DNA from: Arthrobacter ruber
GTDB taxonomy: Bacteria > Actinomycetota > Actinomycetes > Actinomycetales > Micrococcaceae
Direction of reading: 5' to 3'
DNA length: 64,000 bases
NCBI RefSeq assembly: GCF_002954225.1
Contig: NZ_PPTH01000018.1
Coordinates: 496,001-560,000, forward strand
Below the pieces are notes generated by a model. That model did no database searches and was not told the origin of the DNA. It saw only the letters and a list, made by a program, of their open reading frames with translations. Made by a program: the position numbers and the translations under genes. Position 1 is the first letter of the stretch. Each line of letters starts with the position of its first letter. Positions 16,770 through 25,393 of this stretch are shown piece after piece.

Positions 16770-18235
16770 CACACCGACAATACGACACCCGCCTGCTCGG
16801 CGTCCGGCGAGGAGACGCCCGGCACCGTGTTCGTGGCCGCCAGGCGGGAGTACCAGAGGGCGCTCGCCTTCGGGGTGCGTTCCTGCGTCTCGTAGTCCAC
16901 ACGGACGAGCCCGAAGCGCTGGTGGTAGCCCCAGGCCCACTCGAAGTTGTCGAGGAGCGACCACGCCAGGTAGCCACGGAGGTCCACGCCGTCGTCGATG
17001 GCGTCCTTCATGGCCCGCACGTGGACGTCGAAGAAGCCCAGGCGGTCCTGATCGTCCACGAAGCCGGTCTCGTCGGCGACGTCGTTGTAGGCGGCACCGT
17101 TCTCCGTGATGTAGATCGGGATGCCCGCGGGCCCGGTGTACTCGTCCTGCAGCCGGTTGAGCAGGCGGCGGAGCCCGTCGGGCTGCACCTCCCAGTCCAT
17201 GGCCGTGACGGGCAGGCCGCGCGGCACCGAGCGGACGCCGTGCGCCGCCACGTAGGGCGAGGAGACGGCACGCTCGAGCGGCGCGTGGCCCTCCTGCGGT
17301 GTCGCCTCCCCGGACGGCGTCGTGGTGACGGCTTCACCGTGGTAGTAGTTCACGCCCAGCACGTCGATCGGCGTGCCGATGATCTCGAGATCGCCCTCGC
17401 GGATGTAGTCGGCCATGCCCAGGTGCTCGACGTCCCGGAGGACGTCCTCCGGGTAGGCGCCGCGCAGCACGGGATCGAGGAAGATGCGGTTGAACTGCCC
17501 GTCGATGCGGCGGGCGGCATCGCGGTCCTCCTCGCTGGCCGGGTCCAGGGGATCCGGCACGGTGAGGTTCAGCGTGATGCCGAGCGTGGCGTCCGCGTCC
17601 CGGCGGCGCAGCTCCTGCGTCGCCAGCCCGTGCCCGAGCAGGAGGTGGTGCGCCGCGGCGAGGGCCGCCGTCGGCTCCTGCCGCCCGGGGGCGTGCACGC
17701 CGGCCGCGTAGCCGAGGAACGCCGCGCACCAGGGCTCGTTCAGGGTGGTCCAGATCCGCACCCGGTCCCCCAGGGCCTCGTGCATCACCGCGGCGTACTC
17801 GGCGAACCGGTAGGCGGTGTCGCGGTTGGTCCAGCCGCCCTCGTCCTCGAGGGCCTGGGGCAGGTCCCAGTGGTACAGGGTGAGCCAGGGCTTGATACCC
17901 GCCTCGAGCAGCCGGTCCACGAGGTCCGAGTAGAAACGGATGCCCTCCGTGTTCGGCGTGACCCCGTCCGCCATGCAGCGGGACCACGACGTCGAGAAGC
18001 GGTACGCCTGCAGGTTGAGGCTCTTCATGAGCGCCACGTCGTCGGCCGACCGGTGGTAGTGGTCGCACGCCACGTCGCCGTTGTGTGCGTCGGCCACCGC
18101 CCCGGGGACGCGGGAGAACGTGTCCCAGATGGACGGCCCCCGGCCGCCCTCCTGGGCGGCGCCCTCGATCTGGTACGCGGCGGTCGCCGCGCCCCAGAGG
18201 AAGCCCTCGGGGAAGGTGATGTCGGTGCTGCTCAT
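16769..18235 (-). CDS. GH1 family beta-glucosidase
   Basis: A glycoside hydrolase family 1 protein of 488 residues. The acid/base is E167 in TLNEP and the nucleophile is E378 in ITENG; FLWGAATAAYQIEGA near the N terminus and the C-terminal LLDNFEWAWGY aglycone motif are present. With no signal peptide it acts in the cytoplasm on imported beta-linked disaccharides. ATG at 18235 overlaps the upstream permease stop by 4 nt. The exact sugar (cellobiose, other beta-glucoside) is not determined by sequence. Confidence 0.95.
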   Translation of the reverse strand: MSSTDITFPEGFLWGAATAAYQIEGAAQEGGRGPSIWDTFSRVPGAVADAHNGDVACDHYHRSADDVALMKSLNLQAYRFSTSWSRCMADGVTPNTEGIRFYSDLVDRLLEAGIKPWLTLYHWDLPQALEDEGGWTNRDTAYRFAEYAAVMHEALGDRVRIWTTLNEPWCAAFLGYAAGVHAPGRQEPTAALAAAHHLLLGHGLATQELRRRDADATLGITLNLTVPDPLDPASEEDRDAARRIDGQFNRIFLDPVLRGAYPEDVLRDVEHLGMADYIREGDLEIIGTPIDVLGVNYYHGEAVTTTPSGEATPQEGHAPLERAVSSPYVAAHGVRSVPRGLPVTAMDWEVQPDGLRRLLNRLQDEYTGPAGIPIYITENGAAYNDVADETGFVDDQDRLGFFDVHVRAMKDAIDDGVDLRGYLAWSLLDNFEWAWGYHQRFGLVRVDYETQERTPKASALWYSRLAATNTVPGVSSPDAEQAGVVLSV

Positions 18236-19146
18236 CCTTTGACTGCTCCTTGCATGATTCCTGATACGAGTTGACGACCCGCCACCGCGAAGAGCAGCAG
18301 CAGGGGGATGGTGGAGAGCACGGCTCCGGCGAGCACGATCGAGTAGTCGACGAAGTGCGCTGCCTGGAGCAGCTGCAGTGCCACCGGGAGGGTCGGGTTG
18401 GACGGGTCCAGCACGATGAAGGGCCAGAAGAAGTTGGTCCACGTCGCGACGAACGTGAAGAGCGCGAGCATCGCGGCGGCCGGCCGGGCGGCCGGGAGGC
18501 CGACGTACCAGAACGCCTGGATCATGGACGCGCCGTCGATCCGGACGGCCTCGATGAGCTCGTCCGGCAGTGCGTCCCGCAGGTACTGCGTCATCCAGAA
18601 GACGCCGAAGGCGGTGACGACGCCGGGTACGATCACGGCCCAGAGCGAACCGGTCCAGCCCAGCTTAGCCATGACGATGAACAGCGGCACCACGCCGAGC
18701 TGGGTGGGCACCGCCATGGTGGCGATCACGAAGACCAGGAGGCCCTTGCTCCCGCGGAAGCGGAGCTTGGCGAAGGCGAACCCGGCGAGGGTCGAGAACA
18801 GCACCACGGACAGCGCCGTGACGGTGGAGACGATGATGCTGTTGCCGAGCGCCTTCCAGAACGGGATGGTGTCGAGGACACTGGCCGCGTTGGCGAGGAA
18901 GTTGCCGCCCGGCACCAGGGGGACGCCCTTGCTGATGACCGAGCTGTCATGGCTTCCCACCAGGAAGGACCACCAGAGCGGGAACAGCGAACCGAGGATC
19001 ACGGCCCCCAGGAAGCCGTAGGTCAGGAAACCCGGCCGGCGCATGGTGCCGCCCGGCGCCCCGCGGCGCCGGGAGCCGACGCCCCGCTGGGCTGCGCGTG
19101 CGGCCCCCTTGCCCGCGGTCTGTTCGATCATGGGGATGGAGCTCAT
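18232..19146 (-). CDS. Carbohydrate ABC transporter permease (MalG/LacG type)
   Basis: A protein of 304 residues with about six membrane segments and the inner-membrane permease EAA loop (EAVRIDGASMIQAFWYVGLPAARPA). The first ~30 residues are basic and poorly conserved, so the start could be later, but ATG at 19146 overlaps the upstream permease by 4 nt. It pairs with the next gene to form the membrane channel. No ATPase gene is in the operon; a shared MsiK-type ATPase elsewhere is likely, as is common in actinobacteria. Confidence 0.93.
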   Translation of the reverse strand: MSSIPMIEQTAGKGAARAAQRGVGSRRRGAPGGTMRRPGFLTYGFLGAVILGSLFPLWWSFLVGSHDSSVISKGVPLVPGGNFLANAASVLDTIPFWKALGNSIIVSTVTALSVVLFSTLAGFAFAKLRFRGSKGLLVFVIATMAVPTQLGVVPLFIVMAKLGWTGSLWAVIVPGVVTAFGVFWMTQYLRDALPDELIEAVRIDGASMIQAFWYVGLPAARPAAAMLALFTFVATWTNFFWPFIVLDPSNPTLPVALQLLQAAHFVDYSIVLAGAVLSTIPLLLLFAVAGRQLVSGIMQGAVKG

Positions 19147-20132
19147 CGTCGGCCTCCCTGGCTGGCGATACGGCGGGTGATGAGGAAGTTGGCCATCGCG
19201 ATGAGGACGATGATCAGGAACAGCAGCCACGCCACGGCGGAAGCCCTGCCGAAGTTGCGCTGCCCCCAGCCGAGCTCCCAGATGTACATGGTGAGCGTCT
19301 GCCACTGGCGGTCCGCGCCGCCGAGGCCCGCCTGGTCGAACACGCGTGCCTCGTCGAAGATCTGGAGGCCGCCGATGGTCGCGGTGATGACCACGAAGAT
19401 GATGGTCGGCCGGAGCATCGGGACGGTGACGGAGAAGAACTGGCGGAGCCGTCCGGCGCCGTCGATCGTCGCCGCCTCGTAGACGTCCCGGGGGATGGCC
19501 TGCATGGCGGCGAGGAAGATCAGGGCGTTGTAGCCCGTCCAGCGGAAATTCACCATGGTGGCGATCGCCGCGTGACTCGCGAGCGAGTCGGAGTGCCAGC
19601 GGACCGGGTCCAGCCCTACCCCCGTCAACAGTTCGTTGAACAGGCCGGCCTGGTCAGCGAAGAGGTTGTTGAAGATCAACCCGACGGCCACGGGGGCCAC
19701 CACGAAGGGGACGAGGACGCCCATCCTCCAGAACGTCTTGGCCCGGAGGTTCGCGTCGAGCACCGCCGCGATGGCGATGGCGAGGACGACCTGCGGGACG
19801 GACGAGAGGAGGAAGATGCTGAACGTATTGCCCACCGCGTTCCAGAAGAACGGCTGCGCGAGCACGAACTCGTAGTTCTCCAGCCCCGTGAACTTGCCCT
19901 GTCCCCCGATGAGGTTCCAGGTGTGGAGCGAGACCCATGCCGTGTACAGCAGGGGGAACAGGCCCGTGATCGCGAAGAGGAGGAAGAACGGCGAGATGTA
20001 GAGATACGGAGACAGCTTGACGTCCCATTTCGACACCTTCTGGGAGAAGGCCAGCCGCTTCACGCTCCTGTCGCGCGAGGCCCGCTGGTGCGAGTTGGGG
20101 GGTGGGGATTGGACCCGGTCCGTGACTGCCAT
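19143..20132 (-). CDS. Carbohydrate ABC transporter permease (MalF/LacF type)
   Basis: A protein of 329 residues with six predicted membrane helices beginning at YLYISPFFLLFAITGLFPLL and the EAA motif YEAATIDGAGRLRQFFSVTVP. It partners with the downstream permease. Only 3 bp separate it from the binding-protein gene, so all are one transcript. Confidence 0.93.
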   Translation of the reverse strand: MAVTDRVQSPPPNSHQRASRDRSVKRLAFSQKVSKWDVKLSPYLYISPFFLLFAITGLFPLLYTAWVSLHTWNLIGGQGKFTGLENYEFVLAQPFFWNAVGNTFSIFLLSSVPQVVLAIAIAAVLDANLRAKTFWRMGVLVPFVVAPVAVGLIFNNLFADQAGLFNELLTGVGLDPVRWHSDSLASHAAIATMVNFRWTGYNALIFLAAMQAIPRDVYEAATIDGAGRLRQFFSVTVPMLRPTIIFVVITATIGGLQIFDEARVFDQAGLGGADRQWQTLTMYIWELGWGQRNFGRASAVAWLLFLIIVLIAMANFLITRRIASQGGRR

Positions 20133-20135
20133 TGG

Positions 20136-21428
20136 CTACAGAGCGCCTACAGCGGTGACGAACTTCTCCCAGGAGGAGGCGGGGTCGTCGGTCTTGTCGA
20201 CGTCGACGCGGGTCAGCGCCTGCTGCATGGCGTCGTTGATGGGGAAGTACTTGGGACCCTTGAACGGCCGGATGTCGATCGCGTTGGCGCGATTGGCGAG
20301 AATCTCACCGGTCGGGGCGTCGTTGAAGAACGCATTGGTCTGGCCCAGCAGCGTTTCGCTCTCGAGTGCGTCGACCTGGCTGGGGAACGTCCCCTTCGAC
20401 TCGAAGGCCTTGATCTGCTGCTCCGGGGCGGTGAGCCACTCGGCGAGCTTCTTGGCCTCGGCCTGGTTGGCGCCCTGAGCGGGGACGGTCAGGTAGGAGC
20501 CGCCCCAGTTGCCGCCGCCGCCGGGGAAGACATCGGCGATGTCCCAGCCCTCGACGCCCTCGGCGTTGCCCTCGATGATGCCGAGCATCCAGCCCGGGCA
20601 GAGCTTCGTCGCGAAGGCGTCCGACTGGAAGCTGGCCACCCAGTCGTCCTCCCACTGCGTCAGGTGCGCGGAGAGGCCGTCGGTGACGGAGGCTTGCAGG
20701 ACCTGCTCGTAGATGTCCTTGACCTCGGAGTTCTCCGTGGCGATGACCGTGCCCTCGTTGTCCTCGTACGCGTTCTCGACCTGGTTGATCATGCCCTGGT
20801 AGGTGGCTCCGGCGGAGTCGAACCATGCCGTGCCGCCACTCGCCGCGACGAACTTCTTGCCGGCGTCGAAGTAGTCCTGCCAGGAGCCGTCGAGCATGTC
20901 GGCGACGGACTCGCGGTCGCTCGGGAGCCCGGCCTTCTCGAACAGGTCGGCGCGGTAGCACACGGCCTGCGGTCCGGCATCGGTACCGTAGCCGATCAGC
21001 TGACCGTCCTCGGTGGTGGCGGCCTCGGTCTTCCAGTCGAGCCAGCGCCCCTCCACGGCGGGATCGCTGAGGTCCGCGAACTGGTCGGAGTACTGGAGCA
21101 GCTCCGGCAGCCAGTCCATTTCGATGCCCTCGATGTCCGAGAGACCGGAGCCGGCGGCGAGCCTCGTGGTGAGGTTGTCACGGGCCTCGTTGGAGGTCGC
21201 GGCCTTCTTGTGCTCGATCGTGACGTTGGGGTTGAGCTCCTCGTATTCCTTGAAGAGCTCCTCGTAGCCGAATTCGTTGAACGTGCCGACCGACAGGGTG
21301 ACGTCCTCGGTGCCGGTCTCGCCTTCGACGCCGGCGTTGTCCGAACCGCCGGAGCCGCAGGCGGTGAGAGCCAGGGCGAGGCATGCCGCCGCGGCGGAAA
21401 GTGCGGTGATACGTGCTCTGCTGTGCAC
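20136..21428 (-). CDS. Extracellular sugar-binding lipoprotein of ABC transporter
   Basis: A protein of 430 residues with a lipoprotein signal: a basic N terminus, a hydrophobic stretch and the lipobox LTAC about 23 residues in, followed by a Gly/Ser linker. The remainder is a family 1 extracellular solute-binding fold (NVTIEHKKAATSNEARDNL). It captures the sugar outside the membrane. The start is GTG at 21428, supported by AAGGAG (21435-21440) 6 nt away; the frame stays open upstream but that part is the untranslated leader. First gene of the operon. Confidence 0.93.
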   Translation of the reverse strand: MHSRARITALSAAAACLALALTACGSGGSDNAGVEGETGTEDVTLSVGTFNEFGYEELFKEYEELNPNVTIEHKKAATSNEARDNLTTRLAAGSGLSDIEGIEMDWLPELLQYSDQFADLSDPAVEGRWLDWKTEAATTEDGQLIGYGTDAGPQAVCYRADLFEKAGLPSDRESVADMLDGSWQDYFDAGKKFVAASGGTAWFDSAGATYQGMINQVENAYEDNEGTVIATENSEVKDIYEQVLQASVTDGLSAHLTQWEDDWVASFQSDAFATKLCPGWMLGIIEGNAEGVEGWDIADVFPGGGGNWGGSYLTVPAQGANQAEAKKLAEWLTAPEQQIKAFESKGTFPSQVDALESETLLGQTNAFFNDAPTGEILANRANAIDIRPFKGPKYFPINDAMQQALTRVDVDKTDDPASSWEKFVTAVGAL

Positions 21429-21626
21429 GGGTGACTCCTTTGTCAGGTTGGATCCCGCCGCCGTGTGCAGCGGGTTCTGGGTGGTACTTCCTGGAGCACT
21501 GTGTCCGGACGGGACGCGGGCCGGGCCCTCGACGGGGTCGGTTCCAGGATCGGAGTGGCGTCGATGGACCCGGGAAGCACCCCGGGCCCACCGCCGATAG
21601 GAGGTGGTCACAGCCCGAGGCCGGAT

Positions 21627-21654
21627 TCCCACCGGCGGATCACTTCCGGTGGGA
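21627..21654 (-). promoter_or_regulatory. Stem-loop at the 5' end of the sugar-operon leader
   Basis: TCCCACCGG and CCGGTGGGA form a perfect 9-bp inverted repeat around a 10-nt loop. It lies just after the predicted transcription start and overlaps the downstream LacI operator by 5 bp. The leader from here to the binding-protein start is about 240 nt and I see no gene in it. Confidence 0.45.
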
Positions 21655-21663
21655 GCGCTCTCA
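21650..21663. promoter_or_regulatory. LacI-type operator O1 (downstream)
   Basis: TGGGAGCGCTCTCA, a near-perfect palindrome centred on GCGC, is typical of LacI/GalR operators. It falls at or just after the predicted transcription start of the sugar operon. Confidence 0.7.
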
Positions 21664-21675
21664 CGCTGTCGGTCC

Positions 21676-21704
21676 ATCCTGATTGTGACATGGCGCACTG
21701 TCAA
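21676..21704 (-). promoter_or_regulatory. Promoter of the sugar-uptake operon
   Basis: On the minus strand a perfect TTGACA (21699-21704) and CAGGAT (21676-21681) are 17 bp apart. The two LacI-type palindromes lie on either side, which supports both calls. Confidence 0.7.
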
Positions 21705-21705
21705 G

Positions 21706-21719
21706 TGAGAGCGCTTCCA
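21706..21719. promoter_or_regulatory. LacI-type operator O2 (upstream)
   Basis: TGAGAGCGCTTCCA matches the reverse complement of O1 in 13 of 14 positions and abuts the -35 hexamer. Centre-to-centre distance to O1 is 56 bp, which could allow binding of two dimers with looping. Confidence 0.7.
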
Positions 21720-21881
21720 CAGGCGCGCCCATCCTGTGCCTTCGGGCGTTTCCGCAGGTCAGGCGGCCATCCGGAGACCGCGCGTGATCCGATTGTTATG
21801 CCGCGCCAGGTCAGCGGGGCGCCCGGTGCACCGCTAGAGTGGCGGACGACACCCTCGTCCCCAGCCAGGAGTACCCGCACG

Positions 21882-22307
21882 ATGACGCACGAGCCATCTA
21901 CCCCGTGGACCATCACGCTCGGAGAGCTGGACGAGAAGATGGGCGTGACCATCCTGGAGCAGTCGGTCGAGCGGGTGGTCGCGACCATGCCGGTGGCCGG
22001 CAACCGCCAGTCCTTCGGGCTCCTGCACGGTGGCGCCTCCCTCGCGGTGGGCGAGGCCGTCGGTTCGTGGGCCGCCGTGATCCATGCCTCGACGCTCGGG
22101 AAGACGGCGGTGGGGGTGGACGTCTCGGCGACCCACCACAAGGGCGCCCGGGAGGGGACGGTCACCATCACGGCGACCCCCATCCACCTGGGCCGCACCC
22201 TCACCACCCACGAGGTGCTCCTCACCGACGAGGCCGGGCAGCGGCTGTGCACCCTGCGCATCACCAACCTGCTCCTCGACAAACAGGCTCATCGGCGTAC
22301 CGTTTAG
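21882..22307 (+). CDS. menI: Hotdog-fold thioesterase, probable DHNA-CoA hydrolase
   Basis: A protein of 141 residues. The segment FGLLHGGASLAVGEAVGS closely matches the active-site region of E. coli MenI/YdiI (FGLLHGGASVVLAESIGS), and VGVDVSATHHKGAREG and PIHLGRTL follow in the same order. MenI removes CoA from 1,4-dihydroxy-2-naphthoyl-CoA, the step between MenB and MenA, and menB, menE and menA lie downstream. AGGAG lies before the ATG, and TAGAGT at 21834-21839 may be its -10. A generic PaaI-type phenylacetyl-CoA thioesterase is the alternative, given the paa genes elsewhere in the window. Confidence 0.75.
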   Translation: MTHEPSTPWTITLGELDEKMGVTILEQSVERVVATMPVAGNRQSFGLLHGGASLAVGEAVGSWAAVIHASTLGKTAVGVDVSATHHKGAREGTVTITATPIHLGRTLTTHEVLLTDEAGQRLCTLRITNLLLDKQAHRRTV

Positions 22308-22309
22308 CC

Positions 22310-23200
22310 ATGAGTCCGATGAAGCACTCCAGCATGAGGAACGGCGCCCGTCTTGCCGCCGTCGCCGCGACCGTCGCCGCACTGCTCGGCGGTGCAGCCG
22401 GACCGGTAGCAGCCCACCCCAAGGATCCCGTCTCCTACGTCGCGCTCGGCGACTCCTATGCCTCCGGATTCGGTGCGGGCTCCTACCAGAACGCCTGCGG
22501 GCAGTCGCCCCTCGGCCTGCCCGGCCTCCTCGACGCCAAGCGGAAGGTGGAGCTGGTCGCCAACGCCACCTGCGCCGGCGCCAAGGTGGCGACGGAGGCC
22601 GGCGGCGCCGTCGACCTGCCGGAGCAGGTCGGTCAGGTCGACGATCTGCTGTCCTCGGATACCGATCTGGTCACCATCTCGGCAGGCGGCAACGATGCCG
22701 GCTTCGCCGAACTGGCGGCGGTGTGCGCCACCCAGCTCCCGGAGGTCTGCGCACAGGCGATCGCGGCGACGAACACCACGACGCTGCCCGCCCTGGCCGG
22801 GAACCTCGACATCCTCTACGGGCAGATCCGCGCCGAGGCACCGGACGCCACCGTCGTCGTCACCGGCTACCCGCACCTGTTCTCGCCCGAGTTCGGGAAC
22901 GAGGTCATCTTCTCCTCTCCCGATTCCGGGGACGTGGTCTTCCCCCTGGCCTCGCAGGTGGCGTTCAATGTCGGTACGGACGCCCTCAACACCCTCATCC
23001 GAACCCGCGCCGAGGCATACGGCTTCGTGTTCGTGGACGTGGTGCCGGCCTTCGACGCACACGGCCTCGGCTCGCCCCGCCCGTGGATCACCTTCCAGCC
23101 CGGCGCCGCCGACAACCTGCACCCCACAGCCAGGGGCTACCGCTCCGGGTACTACCCCGCGGTCCGCAGCGCCGTCGCCCTCTCCAGGCTCGACCACTAG
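22310..23200 (+). CDS. Secreted SGNH/GDSL family esterase/lipase
   Basis: A protein of 296 residues with a Sec signal peptide (basic start, hydrophobic AAVAATVAALLGGAAG, cleavage near VAAHP). The SGNH blocks are S49 in GDSYASG, the GGNDAGF block, and D268/H271 in DNLHPT. Six cysteines suggest disulfides, as in streptomycete extracellular lipases. It starts 2 nt after the thioesterase stop, so the two are co-transcribed although their functions look unrelated. The substrate is unknown. Confidence 0.88.
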   Translation: MSPMKHSSMRNGARLAAVAATVAALLGGAAGPVAAHPKDPVSYVALGDSYASGFGAGSYQNACGQSPLGLPGLLDAKRKVELVANATCAGAKVATEAGGAVDLPEQVGQVDDLLSSDTDLVTISAGGNDAGFAELAAVCATQLPEVCAQAIAATNTTTLPALAGNLDILYGQIRAEAPDATVVVTGYPHLFSPEFGNEVIFSSPDSGDVVFPLASQVAFNVGTDALNTLIRTRAEAYGFVFVDVVPAFDAHGLGSPRPWITFQPGAADNLHPTARGYRSGYYPAVRSAVALSRLDH

Positions 23201-23244
23201 GCCCGGCCGACGCGACGCGAGCCGCCCGGTCCTGGCCGCGCGGC

Positions 23245-23250
23245 TAGACT
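23245..23250 (+). promoter_or_regulatory. Leaderless -10 of menB
   Basis: TAGACT ends exactly 6 nt before the GTG start of menB, and no Shine-Dalgarno sequence is present, so the mRNA probably begins at the start codon. Confidence 0.55.
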
Positions 23251-23256
23251 CGACGG

Positions 23257-24210
23257 GTGACTTCAGAGCTCCCCGCCAAGGTATCCGACATCTTCGATCC
23301 CAGCCGCTGGCGCATCGTCACGGGCTTCGAGGACTTCACGGACCTGACGTACCACCGCCAGGTGGACCGCGACGCCGACGGCACCGTGGTGCGCGACCTC
23401 CCCACGGTACGCATCGCCTTCGACCGTCCCGAGGTACGCAACGCGTTCCGCCCCGGCACGGTCGACGAACTCTACCGGGCCCTCGACCACGCCCGCATGA
23501 GCCCCGACGTCGCCACGGTCCTCCTCACCGGCAACGGCCCCAGCCCCCGTGACGGCGGCCATTCCTTCTGCTCCGGCGGCGACCAGCGCATCCGCGGCCG
23601 GGACGGCTACCGGTACGCCGAGGGTGAGACCCGGGAGACCATCGACCCGGCGCGGGCCGGGCGCCTGCACATCCTCGAGGTCCAGCGGCTCATCCGCACC
23701 ATGCCCAAGGTGGTCATCGCCGTCGTCAACGGCTGGGCCGCCGGCGGCGGACACAGCCTGCACGTCGTCGCGGACCTGACCATCGCCTCCGCGCAGCACG
23801 GCCGGTTCAAGCAGACCGACGCCACGGTGGGCAGCTTCGACGCCGGGTACGGCTCGGCGCTGCTGGCCCGTCAGATCGGGCAGAAGAAGGCACGGGAGAT
23901 CTTCTTCCTGGCACGCGAGTACTCCGCGCAGGACATGGTGGAGATGGGCGCGGTGAACGAGGCCGTGGACCATGCAGCGCTGGAGGAGACGGCGCTCGCC
24001 TACGCGGCGGATATCGCCCGCCAGAGCCCCCAGGCGATCCGCATGCTGAAGTTCGCCTTCAACCTCGCTGACGACGGCCTGGCCGGACAGCAGGTTTTCG
24101 CGGGCGAGGCGACACGCCTGGCCTACATGACGGACGAGGCGGTGGAGGGCAAGGAGGCGTTCCTCGAGAAGCGCGCCCCCGACTGGTCCTCGTTCCCCTA
24201 CTACTTCTAG
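23257..24210 (+). CDS. menB: 1,4-dihydroxy-2-naphthoyl-CoA synthase MenB
   Basis: A crotonase-fold protein of 317 residues with MenB-specific signatures: FCSGGDQRIRG, NGWAAGGGHSLHVVADLTIAS (read in parts), the DATVGSFDAGYGS block bearing the catalytic Asp, and the C-terminal WSSFPYYF resembling known MenB ends. It closes the naphthalene ring from succinylbenzoyl-CoA in menaquinone synthesis. GTG at 23257 is supported by the spaced TAGACT hexamer. menE starts 7 nt after its stop. Confidence 0.96.
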   Translation: MTSELPAKVSDIFDPSRWRIVTGFEDFTDLTYHRQVDRDADGTVVRDLPTVRIAFDRPEVRNAFRPGTVDELYRALDHARMSPDVATVLLTGNGPSPRDGGHSFCSGGDQRIRGRDGYRYAEGETRETIDPARAGRLHILEVQRLIRTMPKVVIAVVNGWAAGGGHSLHVVADLTIASAQHGRFKQTDATVGSFDAGYGSALLARQIGQKKAREIFFLAREYSAQDMVEMGAVNEAVDHAALEETALAYAADIARQSPQAIRMLKFAFNLADDGLAGQQVFAGEATRLAYMTDEAVEGKEAFLEKRAPDWSSFPYYF

Positions 24211-24217
24211 GAGCGGC

Positions 24218-25348
24218 GTGGAACTCCTGCCCGTCCATACGCCCGACGGCTTCGACCCGCTCGGACTGCTGAAGCCCCTCGCCGCAGCCCTCGCGGGTGA
24301 AGGCCCCGCCGTCGCACCCCACGTGCTGCCGGACCAGTCCTTCGACGGCGCGCTGCCCAACGACGAGATCGCCGCCGTGATCAGCACCTCCGGTTCCACG
24401 GGGGTCCCGAAGCAGACGATGCTCAGCGTCGACGCCCTCGCCGCGTCCGCCATGGGAACCGCGTTCGCGCTCAAGGCCGAGGGCCAGTGGCTCCTGACGC
24501 TCCCCGTGCACTACGTCGCCGGATTCCAGGTGCTCGTGCGGTCCCTGTTCGCCGGGACGCAGCCCTGGGTCATGGACACCACCGGGGGTTTCACGCCCGC
24601 CGCCTTCACCGAGGCCGCGGCGGAACTGACGGACCGGGTGCGCCTCACCTCCCTGGTCCCCACGCAGCTCCACCGGCTGCTGGCCGATCCGGTGCCGGAG
24701 ACCCTCCGGGTGCTGCGCCGCTTCGACGCGATCCTCCTCGGAGGTGCACCGGCCGGCGCCACCCTGCGGGCCCTCGCGCGCAGCCAGGACCTGAAGGTCG
24801 TCGAGACCTACGGCATGAGCGAGACCTGCGGCGGATGCGTCTACGACGGCACTCCGCTGGACGGCGTCGAACTCCGCTCGGTGGACGGACGGCTGCGCAT
24901 CGGCGGGGCGGTGCTGGCCGACGGCTACTTCGACGCCCCGGGGCTCACCGAGGAGAAGTTCGTCTTCAATTCGGGTGAGCGCTGGTTCGTCACCGACGAC
25001 GCCGGCGACGTCGCCTCCGACGGGTCGGTCACCGTCCACGGACGGCTCGACGACGTCATCGTCACCGGTGCCCTGAAGGTCTCGGCGCGGCGTGTGTCCG
25101 ATGTCATCGAAGCGCTGCCGGGCGTGGAGCAGGCCCTCGTGCTCGGTATCCCGAGCCCGGAGTGGGGCTCCGCCGTGGCCGCGGCCGTCGTGGGTGACGT
25201 CGACGCCGAGGTCGTCCGGCAGGCCGTCCATGTGGAACTGGGCGCGCACGCCGTCCCGAAGGCCATCGTGACCCTCGACGCCCTCCCCCTCCTGCCGGGC
25301 GGCAAGCCCGACCGCCTCACCATCTCCACGCTGCTCGAACGCGCCTAG
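24218..25348 (+). CDS. menE: O-succinylbenzoate-CoA ligase MenE
   Basis: An ANL-superfamily adenylating enzyme of 376 residues, shorter at the N terminus than typical ~450-residue family members but normal for actinobacterial MenE. The P-loop is STSGSTGVPKQTM, A5 is ETYGMSETCGG, the hinge is HGRLDDVIVTGALKVS, and the catalytic Lys lies near LPGGKPDR. It makes o-succinylbenzoyl-CoA for MenB. GTG at 24218 has AGGAG, which overlaps the menB stop. Confidence 0.93.
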   Translation: MELLPVHTPDGFDPLGLLKPLAAALAGEGPAVAPHVLPDQSFDGALPNDEIAAVISTSGSTGVPKQTMLSVDALAASAMGTAFALKAEGQWLLTLPVHYVAGFQVLVRSLFAGTQPWVMDTTGGFTPAAFTEAAAELTDRVRLTSLVPTQLHRLLADPVPETLRVLRRFDAILLGGAPAGATLRALARSQDLKVVETYGMSETCGGCVYDGTPLDGVELRSVDGRLRIGGAVLADGYFDAPGLTEEKFVFNSGERWFVTDDAGDVASDGSVTVHGRLDDVIVTGALKVSARRVSDVIEALPGVEQALVLGIPSPEWGSAVAAAVVGDVDAEVVRQAVHVELGAHAVPKAIVTLDALPLLPGGKPDRLTISTLLERA

Positions 25349-25393
25349 GCGTCCCGTTCGATCTCCGCCCGACCCGACGAAAAGGACCCCTCA

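Noticed and set aside
13426-16977. An 1183-codon open frame opposite the peptidase gene
   Set aside because: Same bias effect; it is opposite a complete S9 peptidase with a full catalytic triad.
21429-21704. N-terminal extension of the sugar-binding protein
   Set aside because: The frame is open, but it would put about 90 residues before a typical lipoprotein signal peptide and cover the operator and promoter.
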